Source: Oceanibaculum nanhaiense (GTDB taxonomy: Bacteria > Pseudomonadota > Alphaproteobacteria > Oceanibaculales > Oceanibaculaceae). Taken from it: a stretch of 64,000 nucleotides of DNA. The DNA lies in NCBI RefSeq assembly GCF_002148795.1, contig NZ_MPOB01000006.1, positions 124,001-188,000 on the forward strand. Direction: 5' to 3'. The notes beneath the pieces are model-generated. The model saw only the letters and a program-made list of their open reading frames with translations, searched no databases and was not told the DNA's origin. Position 1 is the stretch's first letter. Each line of letters opens with the position of its first letter. Both the position numbers and the translations under genes were made by a program. Shown here piece after piece: positions 28,812 through 36,174 of the stretch.

Positions 28812-29426
28812 CTATTCCGCATCGACGAGGGCGATCAGGGCCGCCTCATCCTCCGCCTCTATGACCCGGCGGGCGATGTCGTAGGAAAATCCTGCCCGGG
28901 CCAATGCCGCCAGATCGCGGTCGCGATAGTCGGCGCGCGCCGCGGCCAGACGATAGACCCCCAGCCGCCGCCGCCGGGCGAGCGCAATGGCGGCCTGCAG
29001 CTCCACATCACCCTCCACGCGCTCCCCGAGATCCTCCAGCGCCGCCTCGACGGTCGTCGCCGCCACCCCCTTCTGCGCCAGGCTCAGCCTGATCTTGCGC
29101 ACTGACGCGCCACGCCGGTGCAGGCTGGTCGTGCGCGCCTCGGCATAGACCTTGTCGTCCAGCAGCCCGGTCCGCCGGTAGCGGGCGATCAGATCGTCGA
29201 TCCACCCCGCCGCCGCCTCGCGGTCGATATCCTCATGATGCCGGGCCGCGCGCTCCACCTTGCGCAGCAGCACGCGGCGCAGATTCTCCGCCGAGCTGGC
29301 GAAACGCTCCAGATAATGCAGGGCCGCCCGCTCCAGTGATGCCGGATTGGGCTTGCGGGGGATTTTCCGGGGTGGTCTCGTCGGCTGCTTGTTCGGCTTT
29401 GGGGCGCTATTATCCATGCTGGCCAT
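28812..29426 (-). CDS. recX: RecX family regulatory protein
   Basis: Predicted modulator of RecA filaments. An N-terminal Lys/Pro-rich tail (residues 1-30) is followed by three-helix RecX repeats: LERAALHYLERFASSAENLRRVL, then DLIARYRRTGLLDDKVYAEARTTSLHRRGASVRKI. The C-terminal repeat has ARAGFSYDIARRVIE. GGAAG lies 8 nt before the ATG. The length of 204 aa is slightly long because of the tail. recA is not in this window. Confidence 0.88.
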   Translation of the reverse strand: MASMDNSAPKPNKQPTRPPRKIPRKPNPASLERAALHYLERFASSAENLRRVLLRKVERAARHHEDIDREAAAGWIDDLIARYRRTGLLDDKVYAEARTTSLHRRGASVRKIRLSLAQKGVAATTVEAALEDLGERVEGDVELQAAIALARRRRLGVYRLAAARADYRDRDLAALARAGFSYDIARRVIEAEDEAALIALVDAE

Positions 29427-29542
29427 GCTGCCATCTTCCGGCTGCCCCGGCCAGAAGGTGATGGCATGGCGGGTTGTCCCGTGCGGCCGAAGGGACTATC
29501 TGTGCGCCTCTACCTGTACCGGATCCGCAATCGAGAGCCAGC

Positions 29543-30367
29543 ATGTCCAAGCTTGCCCCCCCTCCTTTGGCCCCGCGCCCTCTGGCTCCCAGGGCCATCG
29601 GCCGCGTCAACTGGCTCGGCCTGTGGACGCTTTACCAGAAGGAGGTGCGGCGCTTCCTGAAGGTCTTCGTGCAGACCGTGGCGGCACCGATGGTGACCTC
29701 GCTGCTGTTCCTGCTGGTCTTCACCCTGGCGCTGGGCCGGGGCGACATGGTGATCGGTGGCGTCTCCTACTCCGAATTCCTTGCGCCCGGCCTGATCATG
29801 ATGGCGATCGCGCAGAACGCCTTCGCCAATACCAGCTCCTCCATCGTCGTCGCCAAGGTACAGGGCAACATCGTCGATACGCTGATGCCGCCGCTGGGGC
29901 CGGCGGAGCTGACCGCCGGCTTCGCGCTGGGCGGGGTGACGCGCGGACTGGCCGTCGGCTGCTCGACCCTGCTGGCGATGTGGCTGTTCGTGCCGGTGAC
30001 CTTCGCGCATCCGGAATTCGTGCTGTTCCATGCGCTGTCCGCCGCCCTGCTGCTGTCGCTGCTCGGCATCATCGGCGGCATCTGGGCCGACAAGTTCGAC
30101 CATATCGCCGCCGTCACCAATTTCGTGATCGTGCCGCTGACCTTCCTGTCCGGCACCTTCTATTCGACCGAGCGGCTGCCCGGCATCTGGTACGAGCTTG
30201 CCCATGTGAACCCGTTCTTCTTCATGATCGACGGCTTCCGCTATGGCTTCATCGGCCATGCCGACGCCCCGCCGCTGGCCGGCATCGCGGTCATGACGGG
30301 CTGTAACCTCGCGCTGCTGGCGGTGAGCTACACGATGCTGAAAAGCGGCTACAAGCTGAAAACTTGA
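29543..30367 (+). CDS. ABC-2 type transporter permease
   Basis: A 274-aa integral membrane protein with about six hydrophobic segments starting near residue 45 (VAAPMVTSLLFLLVFTLALG). It has the ABC-2 permease pattern, including LIMMAIAQNAFANTSSSIV and NFVIVPLTFLSGTFYSTERLPG, like YadH-type exporters. No ATP-binding partner is adjacent, so it must use one encoded elsewhere. ATG 29543 is chosen over an in-frame start at 29474, since homology begins near the downstream methionine. It is divergent from recX and 121 nt before argD. The substrate is unknown. Confidence 0.88.
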   Translation: MSKLAPPPLAPRPLAPRAIGRVNWLGLWTLYQKEVRRFLKVFVQTVAAPMVTSLLFLLVFTLALGRGDMVIGGVSYSEFLAPGLIMMAIAQNAFANTSSSIVVAKVQGNIVDTLMPPLGPAELTAGFALGGVTRGLAVGCSTLLAMWLFVPVTFAHPEFVLFHALSAALLLSLLGIIGGIWADKFDHIAAVTNFVIVPLTFLSGTFYSTERLPGIWYELAHVNPFFFMIDGFRYGFIGHADAPPLAGIAVMTGCNLALLAVSYTMLKSGYKLKT

Positions 30368-30382
30368 GGGGCCGCTAATAAA

Positions 30383-30457
30383 GCAACGCAACGGTAATTG
30401 ACATCCTCCGGGCAGGCGCGGATACTCGCGCCCTTTCGCGAAATTCCGTCGCGTTGC
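30383..30457 (+). promoter_or_regulatory. argD promoter bracketed by an inverted repeat
   Basis: TTGACA (30398-30403), a 17-nt spacer and GATACT (30421-30426) form a good sigma-70-type promoter for argD-argF-hslO. GCAACGCAACGG (30383-30394) and CCGTCGCGTTGC (30446-30457) are inverted copies with one mismatch and flank it on both sides. A repressor could bind both arms, or the arms could form a structure; this is inference. Confidence 0.65.
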
Positions 30458-30488
30458 AACCCTTTTACCGATGGGAAGGGATAAATCG

Positions 30489-31661
30489 ATGCTTCCTGCC
30501 GTCATGCCCACATACAACCGGCTTGACCTGAGCTTTACGCATGGCAAGGGGGCGCATCTGTTCGCGACGGATGGCCGACGATATCTCGATTTCGCCGCCG
30601 GCATCGCGGTCAACTCGCTGGGCCATTGCCACCCGCATCTGGTGAAGGCGCTGCAGGCGCAGGCCGAGAAGCTGTGGCATGTCTCCAACCTGTACCGCGT
30701 GCCGGAGCAGGAGAAGCTTGCCCAGCGGCTGGTCGATTCGACCTTCGCCGACACCGTGTTCTTCGGCAATTCCGGCGCCGAGGCGATGGAGTGCGCAATC
30801 AAGGTCGCGCGCAAATACCATTCCGCCAACGGCCAGCCGGAGCGTACGCGCATCATCGCCGTCGAGGGCGCCTTCCACGGCCGTACCCTGACGACGCTGG
30901 CCGCCGCCGGCAACAAGAAGTACCTGGATGGTTTCGGCCCGGTCGCCGGCGGCTTCGACCATGTGCCGTTCGGCAACATGAACGAGCTGCGCAACGCGAT
31001 CACGCCGGAAACCGGCGCCATCATCGTCGAGCCGGTACAGGGCGAGGGCGGCGTCCGCCCGGCAGCGCTGGACTATCTGCGCCAGCTGCGCGCCGTGGCG
31101 GACGAATACGGCCTGCTGCTGATCTTCGACGAGGTGCAGTGCGGCGTCGGCCGGACCGGCAAGCTGTTCGCCCATGAATGGGCTGGCGTGGCGCCGGACA
31201 TCATGGGCGTCGCCAAGGGCATCGGCGGCGGCTTCCCGATGGGCGCCTGCCTCGCCAACGAGAAGGCGGCCAAGGGCATGACATACGGCACGCACGGCTC
31301 CACCTTCGGCGGCAATCCGCTGGCGATGGCGGTCGGCAATGCGGTGATGGATGTCGTGAACGACCCGGCTTTCCTGGCCCAGGTGGATCGTGTCGGCCGT
31401 GATTTCTGGACCCGGCTGGAAGGGCTGGTGGCCAGCCACCCCACCGTGTTCGCGCAAGTGCGCGGCGCCGGCCTCATGCTGGGGCTGAAATGCGTGATGC
31501 CGAACGGCGATGTGCAGACCGCGTTCCGCGAACAGGGGCTGCTGACCGTCGGCGCGGCGGACAATGTGGTGCGCCTGCTGCCGCCGCTGACCATCGGCGA
31601 TGCCGAGGTGAGCGAGGCGATGGGCATGATGGAAAAGGCCGCCCGCAAGCTGGCGGGCTGA
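30489..31661 (+). CDS. argD: Acetylornithine aminotransferase
   Basis: PLP enzyme of arginine synthesis, converting N-acetylglutamate semialdehyde to N-acetylornithine. Class III aminotransferase features are clear: [73 protein letters not shown] and the PLP lysine K243 in [17 protein letters not shown] 30489 follows GGAAGGGA at good spacing. The length of 390 aa is standard. argF follows after 10 nt. Confidence 0.96.
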   Translation: MLPAVMPTYNRLDLSFTHGKGAHLFATDGRRYLDFAAGIAVNSLGHCHPHLVKALQAQAEKLWHVSNLYRVPEQEKLAQRLVDSTFADTVFFGNSGAEAMECAIKVARKYHSANGQPERTRIIAVEGAFHGRTLTTLAAAGNKKYLDGFGPVAGGFDHVPFGNMNELRNAITPETGAIIVEPVQGEGGVRPAALDYLRQLRAVADEYGLLLIFDEVQCGVGRTGKLFAHEWAGVAPDIMGVAKGIGGGFPMGACLANEKAAKGMTYGTHGSTFGGNPLAMAVGNAVMDVVNDPAFLAQVDRVGRDFWTRLEGLVASHPTVFAQVRGAGLMLGLKCVMPNGDVQTAFREQGLLTVGAADNVVRLLPPLTIGDAEVSEAMGMMEKAARKLAG

Positions 31662-31671
31662 GGATCGTTCG

Positions 31672-32598
31672 ATGAACAAGCTGTTGAAGCACCCCAAGCA
31701 CTTCCTCGATCTCGACCTGATCGACACCGGCACCCTGCGGCATATCCTGGATAGCGGCCGCACCATGAAGGAAGCCCTGAAGGCCGGCGACGAGGCCGAC
31801 AAGCCGCTGGCCGGCAAGACGCTGGCGATGATCTTCGAGAAGCCCTCGACCCGGACCCGCGTCTCCTTCGAGGTCGGCATGAAGCAGCTGGGCGGCGATG
31901 TCGTGCTGCTGAACACCGCCGATATCCAGTCCTCGCGCGGCGAGACCATGGCCGATACCGCGCGCGTGCTGTCACGCTATGTCGATGCGATCATGATCCG
32001 CACCTTCAGCCCGGCGATCCTGCAGGAGCTGGCGGACAACGCCAGCGTGCCGGTCATCAATGGGCTGACCGACCGCAGCCACCCCTGCCAGATCATGGCC
32101 GATGTGATGACCTTCGAGGAACATCGCGGCCCGATCAAGGGCAAGGTCGTGGCCTGGAGCGGCGATGGCAACAATGTCGCCGCCTCCTGGATTCATGCGG
32201 CGGCGCGCTTCGATTTCGAGCTGCGCATCGCCTGCCCGGAGATGCTGACCCCCGATCCCGGCCTCATCGAGTGGGCGCGCGCCCAGGGGGCGCGGATTGT
32301 CGTCACCCATGATGCCGAGGCGGCCGTGGCCGGCGCCGACTGCGTGGTCACCGACACCTGGGTATCGATGGGCGATGCCGATACCGGCAGCCGCCATAAC
32401 ATGCTGCAGCCCTATCAGGTGAATGCGGAATTGATGCGCCACGCCAAGCCGGAGGCGATCTTCATGCATTGCCTGCCGGCCCATCGCGGCGAGGAAGTCT
32501 CCGCCGAGGTCATCGACGGGCCGCAATCCGTGGTCTGGGACGAGGCGGAAAACCGGCTGCACGGCCAGAAAGGCATCCTGCGCTGGTGCCTGACGTGA
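31672..32598 (+). CDS. argF: Ornithine carbamoyltransferase
   Basis: Forms citrulline from ornithine and carbamoyl phosphate. The carbamoyl phosphate loop STRTR is at 59-63, with HPCQ near 137 and the ornithine loop HCLP at 266-269. The 308-aa length is usual. The stop codon overlaps the hslO ATG (TGATG), so hslO translation is coupled. Its place after argD supports the anabolic role. Confidence 0.97.
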   Translation: MNKLLKHPKHFLDLDLIDTGTLRHILDSGRTMKEALKAGDEADKPLAGKTLAMIFEKPSTRTRVSFEVGMKQLGGDVVLLNTADIQSSRGETMADTARVLSRYVDAIMIRTFSPAILQELADNASVPVINGLTDRSHPCQIMADVMTFEEHRGPIKGKVVAWSGDGNNVAASWIHAAARFDFELRIACPEMLTPDPGLIEWARAQGARIVVTHDAEAAVAGADCVVTDTWVSMGDADTGSRHNMLQPYQVNAELMRHAKPEAIFMHCLPAHRGEEVSAEVIDGPQSVVWDEAENRLHGQKGILRWCLT

Positions 32599-33599
32599 TG
32601 GCATCCGCCGGTCCCGGCGCGCATGGCGTCACCGAAGACATGCTGCTGCCCTTCCAGATCGAATCTCTGGGCCTGCGCGGGCGCATGGTGCGGCTTGGCG
32701 CGGAAGTCGATGCCGTCCTGACCCGCCATGATTACCCCGAACCGGTCGCCCGCATGCTGGGCGAGGCGCTGGCGCTGGCCGCATTGCTGGCCGGCGCGTT
32801 GAAATATGACGGGGTCTTCACGCTGCAGATCCAGAGCGACGGGCCGATCAGCCTGCTGGTTGCCGACGTCACCTCGGACGGGCACCTGCGCGGCTATGCC
32901 CAGTTCGACGCCAAGCGCTTCGCCGCGGCGGCGGCGGCGCGCGCCCAGACCGGTGCCGGGATCGACCGCTCGGTGCCCGGGTTGCTGGGCGCGGGGTATC
33001 TTGCCTTCACCGTCGATCAGGGCGCGCATACCGAACGGTATCAGGGCGTGGTCGAGCTGACCGGCGCCACCCTATCGGATTGCGCGCATACCTATTTCCG
33101 GGATTCCGAGCAGATCGAGACCTGCCTGAAAACCGCCTGCGAGCGTGTTGCCCTGCCGGAAGGCGGCAGCATCTGGCGAGCGGCCGGGCTGATGGTGCAG
33201 CGCATGCCCGCCGAGGGCGGCGGCGGCAGCCAGGCCGACCGTATATGGCAGTCGCTGACTGAGGACGAGGCGGAGGATGGCTGGCGCCGCGTTGTCATCC
33301 TCACCAGCTCCGCCCGGGATGAGGAAATGCTGTCCCCGGCCCTGCCGCCGCCTGAGCTTCTGTTCCGGCTGTTCCACGAGGATGGTGTGCGGGTGTTCGA
33401 GCCGAACATCATGACGGATCGCTGCCGCTGCTCGCGGGAGCGGGTCAGCGCCGTGCTGGCTGCCCAGCCGCGCGCGGAACTGGATGATATGAAGGAACCG
33501 GACGGCTGCGTGGTCGTTACCTGTCAGTTCTGTAACCGTGCGTACCGGTACGATGATGCCGATCTGGATGCGCTGGCGGAAGAAACGCCGCGGCAATAG
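32598..33599 (+). CDS. hslO: Redox-regulated chaperone Hsp33
   Basis: Chaperone holdase activated when oxidation releases its zinc. The C-terminal redox switch has C276 and C278 (CRC) and C309 and C312 (CQFC). The N-terminal fold shows LPFQIESLGLRGRMVRLG and GFDxxRR-like segments of the family. ATG 32598 overlaps the argF stop. Location behind argD-argF is common in this group. The length of 333 aa is slightly above average. Confidence 0.95.
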   Translation: MASAGPGAHGVTEDMLLPFQIESLGLRGRMVRLGAEVDAVLTRHDYPEPVARMLGEALALAALLAGALKYDGVFTLQIQSDGPISLLVADVTSDGHLRGYAQFDAKRFAAAAAARAQTGAGIDRSVPGLLGAGYLAFTVDQGAHTERYQGVVELTGATLSDCAHTYFRDSEQIETCLKTACERVALPEGGSIWRAAGLMVQRMPAEGGGGSQADRIWQSLTEDEAEDGWRRVVILTSSARDEEMLSPALPPPELLFRLFHEDGVRVFEPNIMTDRCRCSRERVSAVLAAQPRAELDDMKEPDGCVVVTCQFCNRAYRYDDADLDALAEETPRQ

Positions 33600-33715
33600 G
33601 GCGACAATAGGCCGTCTTGCCAGATGGCTGCCACCGCCGCATTCTTGGTCTCCCGCGCTTCGGACATGCCATCGTACCGCAAGCGCGCTTGCCCGTGACG
33701 TTCAAGGAAGCCGCC

Positions 33716-34327
33716 ATGTTCCGCCCGACGACCATCCTTTCACGCTGCCTTGCCCTGTTCTCGCTGGCCCTCTTTTCGCTGGTTCTGGCCGCCTGCGCCA
33801 CGCCGGACCCGGCGCCGCGCTATGCCGATATCACCTTTCAGGGCAAACCGAAGATCGGGCTGGATGTCGGATCCATCGAAGTGGTGAACGAATATCGCGA
33901 GCCGCTGTCGCGCCCGCATGTCGAGCATCTGGTACCGGTCAACCCCGGGCGCACGGTGGAACGCTGGGCGAGCGACCGGCTCACGGCATCCGGCAGCCAG
34001 TTCAACCGTGCCGTGCTGCGTGTGAAAGAGGCCAGCATCGTCGAGGAAAAGCTGAAAACCACCACCGGCCTGCGGGGCAGCCTTACCAACGAGCAGTCTG
34101 AGCGCTACACCGCGACCGTCGAGGCCGTGCTGGAAATCCTCGATAATCGCGGCGCGCGCATCGGCATGGCGGAAGCACGGGTGCAGCGCAGCCGCACCGT
34201 GCCGGAGGACATCACGCTGAACGACCGGGAACGCGCCTGGTACGAGCTGACCGAGACCACCCTGCGCGATCTGGACACGACGCTGACCCGCAACGTCGAA
34301 ACCCATCTCGGCCGCTTCCTGCGCTAG
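33716..34327 (+). CDS. Predicted outer- or inner-membrane lipoprotein of unknown function
   Basis: A 203-aa protein with a clear lipoprotein signal: basic MFRPTTILSR, a hydrophobic core, then LVLAAC with the lipidated cysteine. The mature part is mixed helix and strand (DVGSIEVVNEYREP, then LTNEQSERYTATVEAVLEILD and a helical C-terminus). I do not recognise a domain. AAGGAAG precedes the ATG; the frame continues upstream to 33617 without a ribosome site. Confidence 0.8.
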   Translation: MFRPTTILSRCLALFSLALFSLVLAACATPDPAPRYADITFQGKPKIGLDVGSIEVVNEYREPLSRPHVEHLVPVNPGRTVERWASDRLTASGSQFNRAVLRVKEASIVEEKLKTTTGLRGSLTNEQSERYTATVEAVLEILDNRGARIGMAEARVQRSRTVPEDITLNDRERAWYELTETTLRDLDTTLTRNVETHLGRFLR

Positions 34328-34614
34328 AGATGGGCGGTGATGTCCATCCGCTGATGCAGGATGCGGACAAGCTGCAGGGGATGATCCGCCGGAACTGTGT
34401 AGAAGAGCAGGTGTGAACCGACCCGGCATTTCCAGTAGCCGGGCCGGATTGACGATGCGTCGGCGCCGATCAGCGCCCCTTCCGAAAGACGCAGACAGCA
34501 CTCGGCGATCTGACGCACATAGGCGTCGGCCCGCTCCTCGCCCCATCGTTCGTTGGAATAACGCCAGATATCAGCCAGATCCCGCCGCGCCCTCGGCGTC
34601 AGTACATACATCAT
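34324..34614 (-). CDS. parE: ParE/RelE-superfamily toxin
   Basis: A 96-aa type II toxin with the ParE pattern: YVLTPRARRDLADIWRYSNERWG, RQIAECCLRLSEG and the C-terminal FYTVPADHPLQLVRILHQRMD. ParE toxins poison DNA gyrase; RelE relatives cut mRNA, and sequence alone favours ParE because of the ParD partner. It begins ATG ATG and lies 28 nt after parD. That gap is filled by three 11-bp tandem repeats encoding mini-ORFs (see findings). The gene tail overlaps the stop of the preceding plus-strand lipoprotein gene by 4 bp. Confidence 0.9.
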   Translation of the reverse strand: MMYVLTPRARRDLADIWRYSNERWGEERADAYVRQIAECCLRLSEGALIGADASSIRPGYWKCRVGSHLLFYTVPADHPLQLVRILHQRMDITAHL

Positions 34615-34642
34615 TCCGGCGTCATCCCGGCGCCATCCCGGC
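34610..34642 (-). repeat. Three 11-bp tandem repeats between parD and parE
   Basis: On the minus strand the units read GCCGGGATGGC (34632-34642), GCCGGGATGAC (34621-34631) and GCCGGAATGAT (34610-34620). They exactly fill the space from the parD stop to the parE start, and the last unit carries the parE ATG. The first two encode ATG-led four-codon reading frames. Confidence 0.85.
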
Positions 34643-34882
34643 TTATCGGCCCTGACGTTGCTCGGCTAGGAAGGCCTCGACATCCAATGGCTGCGCGAGG
34701 CCGCTTTCCTCGCCTTCGATCAAAGCCGCCTGTAATGCCGCAAGATTGGCCTCCCGCTCTTCAAGCAGGCGCAACCCGGCGCGTATGACGTCGCTCGCAG
34801 AGCCATAGCGGCCTTCCTTGACCTTTCGATCAACAAAGCCCGCGAAATGCGTGCCGAGCGAAACCGAGGTGTTACGGGACAT
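34643..34882 (-). CDS. parD: ParD-type antitoxin
   Basis: A 79-aa antitoxin. The N-terminal ribbon-helix-helix (NTSVSLGTHFAGFVDRKV, then GRYGSASDVIRAGLRLLEERE) should bind its own promoter DNA. The C-terminal part (ALIEGEESGLAQPLDVEAFLAEQ) wraps the toxin. It is the first gene of the pair and has its own promoter and candidate operator at 34907-34935. Confidence 0.92.
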   Translation of the reverse strand: MSRNTSVSLGTHFAGFVDRKVKEGRYGSASDVIRAGLRLLEEREANLAALQAALIEGEESGLAQPLDVEAFLAEQRQGR

Positions 34883-34906
34883 GGCGCCACCTTTCTGACG
34901 GCAGGC

Positions 34907-34935
34907 AGGATACCAAAAACTGGTACCCCACTCAA
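34907..34935 (-). promoter_or_regulatory. parDE promoter with overlapping operator palindrome
   Basis: On the minus strand TTGAGT (34935-34930), a 17-nt spacer and TATCCT (34912-34907) form a promoter. TACCA-N5-TGGTA (34911-34925) overlaps the spacer and -10 box, the expected position for ParD autorepression. Confidence 0.6.
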
Positions 34936-34946
34936 CCGAGACTGCC

Positions 34947-36065
34947 CTACAGCGCCAACGCGTCCTCCGCCGGGGTGTAAGGCAGGTTCAGCGCGTCGGC
35001 GACGGCCTTGTAGGTGACCCGGCCGGTATGAACGTTCAGGCCGTTGCGGAGATGGATATCGTCGGCCAGCGCCTTGCGATAGCCCTTGTCGGCCAGCGCC
35101 AGGGCGAACGGAAGGGTCGCGTTGTTCAGCGCCACGGTGGAGGTGCGCGCAACCGCGCCCGGCATGTTGGTGACGCAGTAATGCACCACCTCGTCCACCA
35201 CATAGGTCGGTTCGGCATGGCTGGTCGGGCGCGAGGTCTCGAAGCAGCCGCCCTGATCGATCGAGATATCGACCAGCACGGAGCCGCGCTTCATGCGCTT
35301 CACCATGTCGGCGGTCACCAGCTTGGGCGCCGCAGCTCCCGGCACCAGTGCGGCGCCGATAACGAGGTCGCTGGACAGTACATGCTGCTCGATGGCGTCG
35401 CGCGTCGCGAAGATGGTGTGCAGTTCGGAGCCGAAACGCTCGTCGAGCTGATAGAGCCGGTCGAGGCTCTTGTCGATGACGACGACATGCGCCTCCAGCC
35501 CCATCGCCATGCGCGCCGCATTGGTGCCAGCAACGCCGCCGCCCAGCACGGTCACCTTGGCCGCCGGCACGCCCGGCACGCCGCCCAGCAGAATGCCGGC
35601 GCCGCCGCGTTCCTTCTCCAGGCAGTGCGCGCCGACCTGGATCGACATGCGCCCGGCGACCTCGCTCATCGGGGAGAGCAGCGGCAACCCGCCGCGCTGG
35701 CTGGTCACCGTCTCATAGGCGATGGCGATGCAGCCCGATTCCATCAGCCCCTTGGTCTGTACGGGATCGGGGGCGAGATGCAGATAGGTGAACAGCAGCT
35801 GGCCCTCGCGCAGCAGCTTGTATTCCGCCGGCTGAGGCTCCTTCACCTTCACGATCATGTCGGCTTTCGCGAAAATGTCTTTCGCGCTGCCCGCAATGCT
35901 GGCACCGGCAGCCTCGTAATCGGCATCGTCGAAGCCGATGCCGTGGCCGGCCATGGTCTCGACCATTACCTGATGCCCATGCTCGACCAGTTCACGGACC
36001 GAGGCCGGCACCAGACCGACCCGGTATTCGTGGATTTTCACCTCTTTCGGCACACCGACAAGCAT
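34947..36065 (-). CDS. ald: Alanine dehydrogenase
   Basis: NAD-dependent reversible deamination of L-alanine to pyruvate and ammonia. Signature segments: [20 protein letters not shown] at the N-terminus, [12 protein letters not shown] near 75, the Rossmann loop [15 protein letters not shown] near 172, and [15 protein letters not shown] near 298. ATG 36065 is chosen because GGGAG lies 10 nt upstream; the frame extends to a TTG at 36074. The length of 372 aa is standard. It follows the E1-like gene on the same strand, with a palindromic site in the gap. Confidence 0.96.
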   Translation of the reverse strand: MLVGVPKEVKIHEYRVGLVPASVRELVEHGHQVMVETMAGHGIGFDDADYEAAGASIAGSAKDIFAKADMIVKVKEPQPAEYKLLREGQLLFTYLHLAPDPVQTKGLMESGCIAIAYETVTSQRGGLPLLSPMSEVAGRMSIQVGAHCLEKERGGAGILLGGVPGVPAAKVTVLGGGVAGTNAARMAMGLEAHVVVIDKSLDRLYQLDERFGSELHTIFATRDAIEQHVLSSDLVIGAALVPGAAAPKLVTADMVKRMKRGSVLVDISIDQGGCFETSRPTSHAEPTYVVDEVVHYCVTNMPGAVARTSTVALNNATLPFALALADKGYRKALADDIHLRNGLNVHTGRVTYKAVADALNLPYTPAEDALAL

Positions 36066-36094
36066 GGCAGGCAACTCCCTTGATCTGACTTATT

Positions 36095-36118
36095 TGTAAG
36101 TTCTGATTGCAACTTACA
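36095..36118 (-). promoter_or_regulatory. Palindromic operator candidate upstream of ald
   Basis: TGTAAGTT (36095-36102), an 8-nt spacer and AACTTACA (36111-36118) form a perfect 8-bp inverted repeat starting 30 nt upstream of the ald ATG. Its position and symmetry suggest a dimeric regulator, for example of the Lrp/AsnC or GntR type; the protein is not identified. Confidence 0.6.
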
Positions 36119-36174
36119 GGTAGCATTCCGGCGGCAGAAAGCCAAGGAGGGGCAAGTTCAGAGCGGCGGCACGC

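Noticed and set aside
28604-28822. 72-codon minus-strand reading frame between recX and the S41 peptidase
   Set aside because: Overlaps the end of recX and looks non-conserved (Arg/Gly-rich C-terminus). A 36-codon inner start (MKVLFVGVLPPELAC) has an AGAAGG site, so translation is not excluded, but support is too weak.
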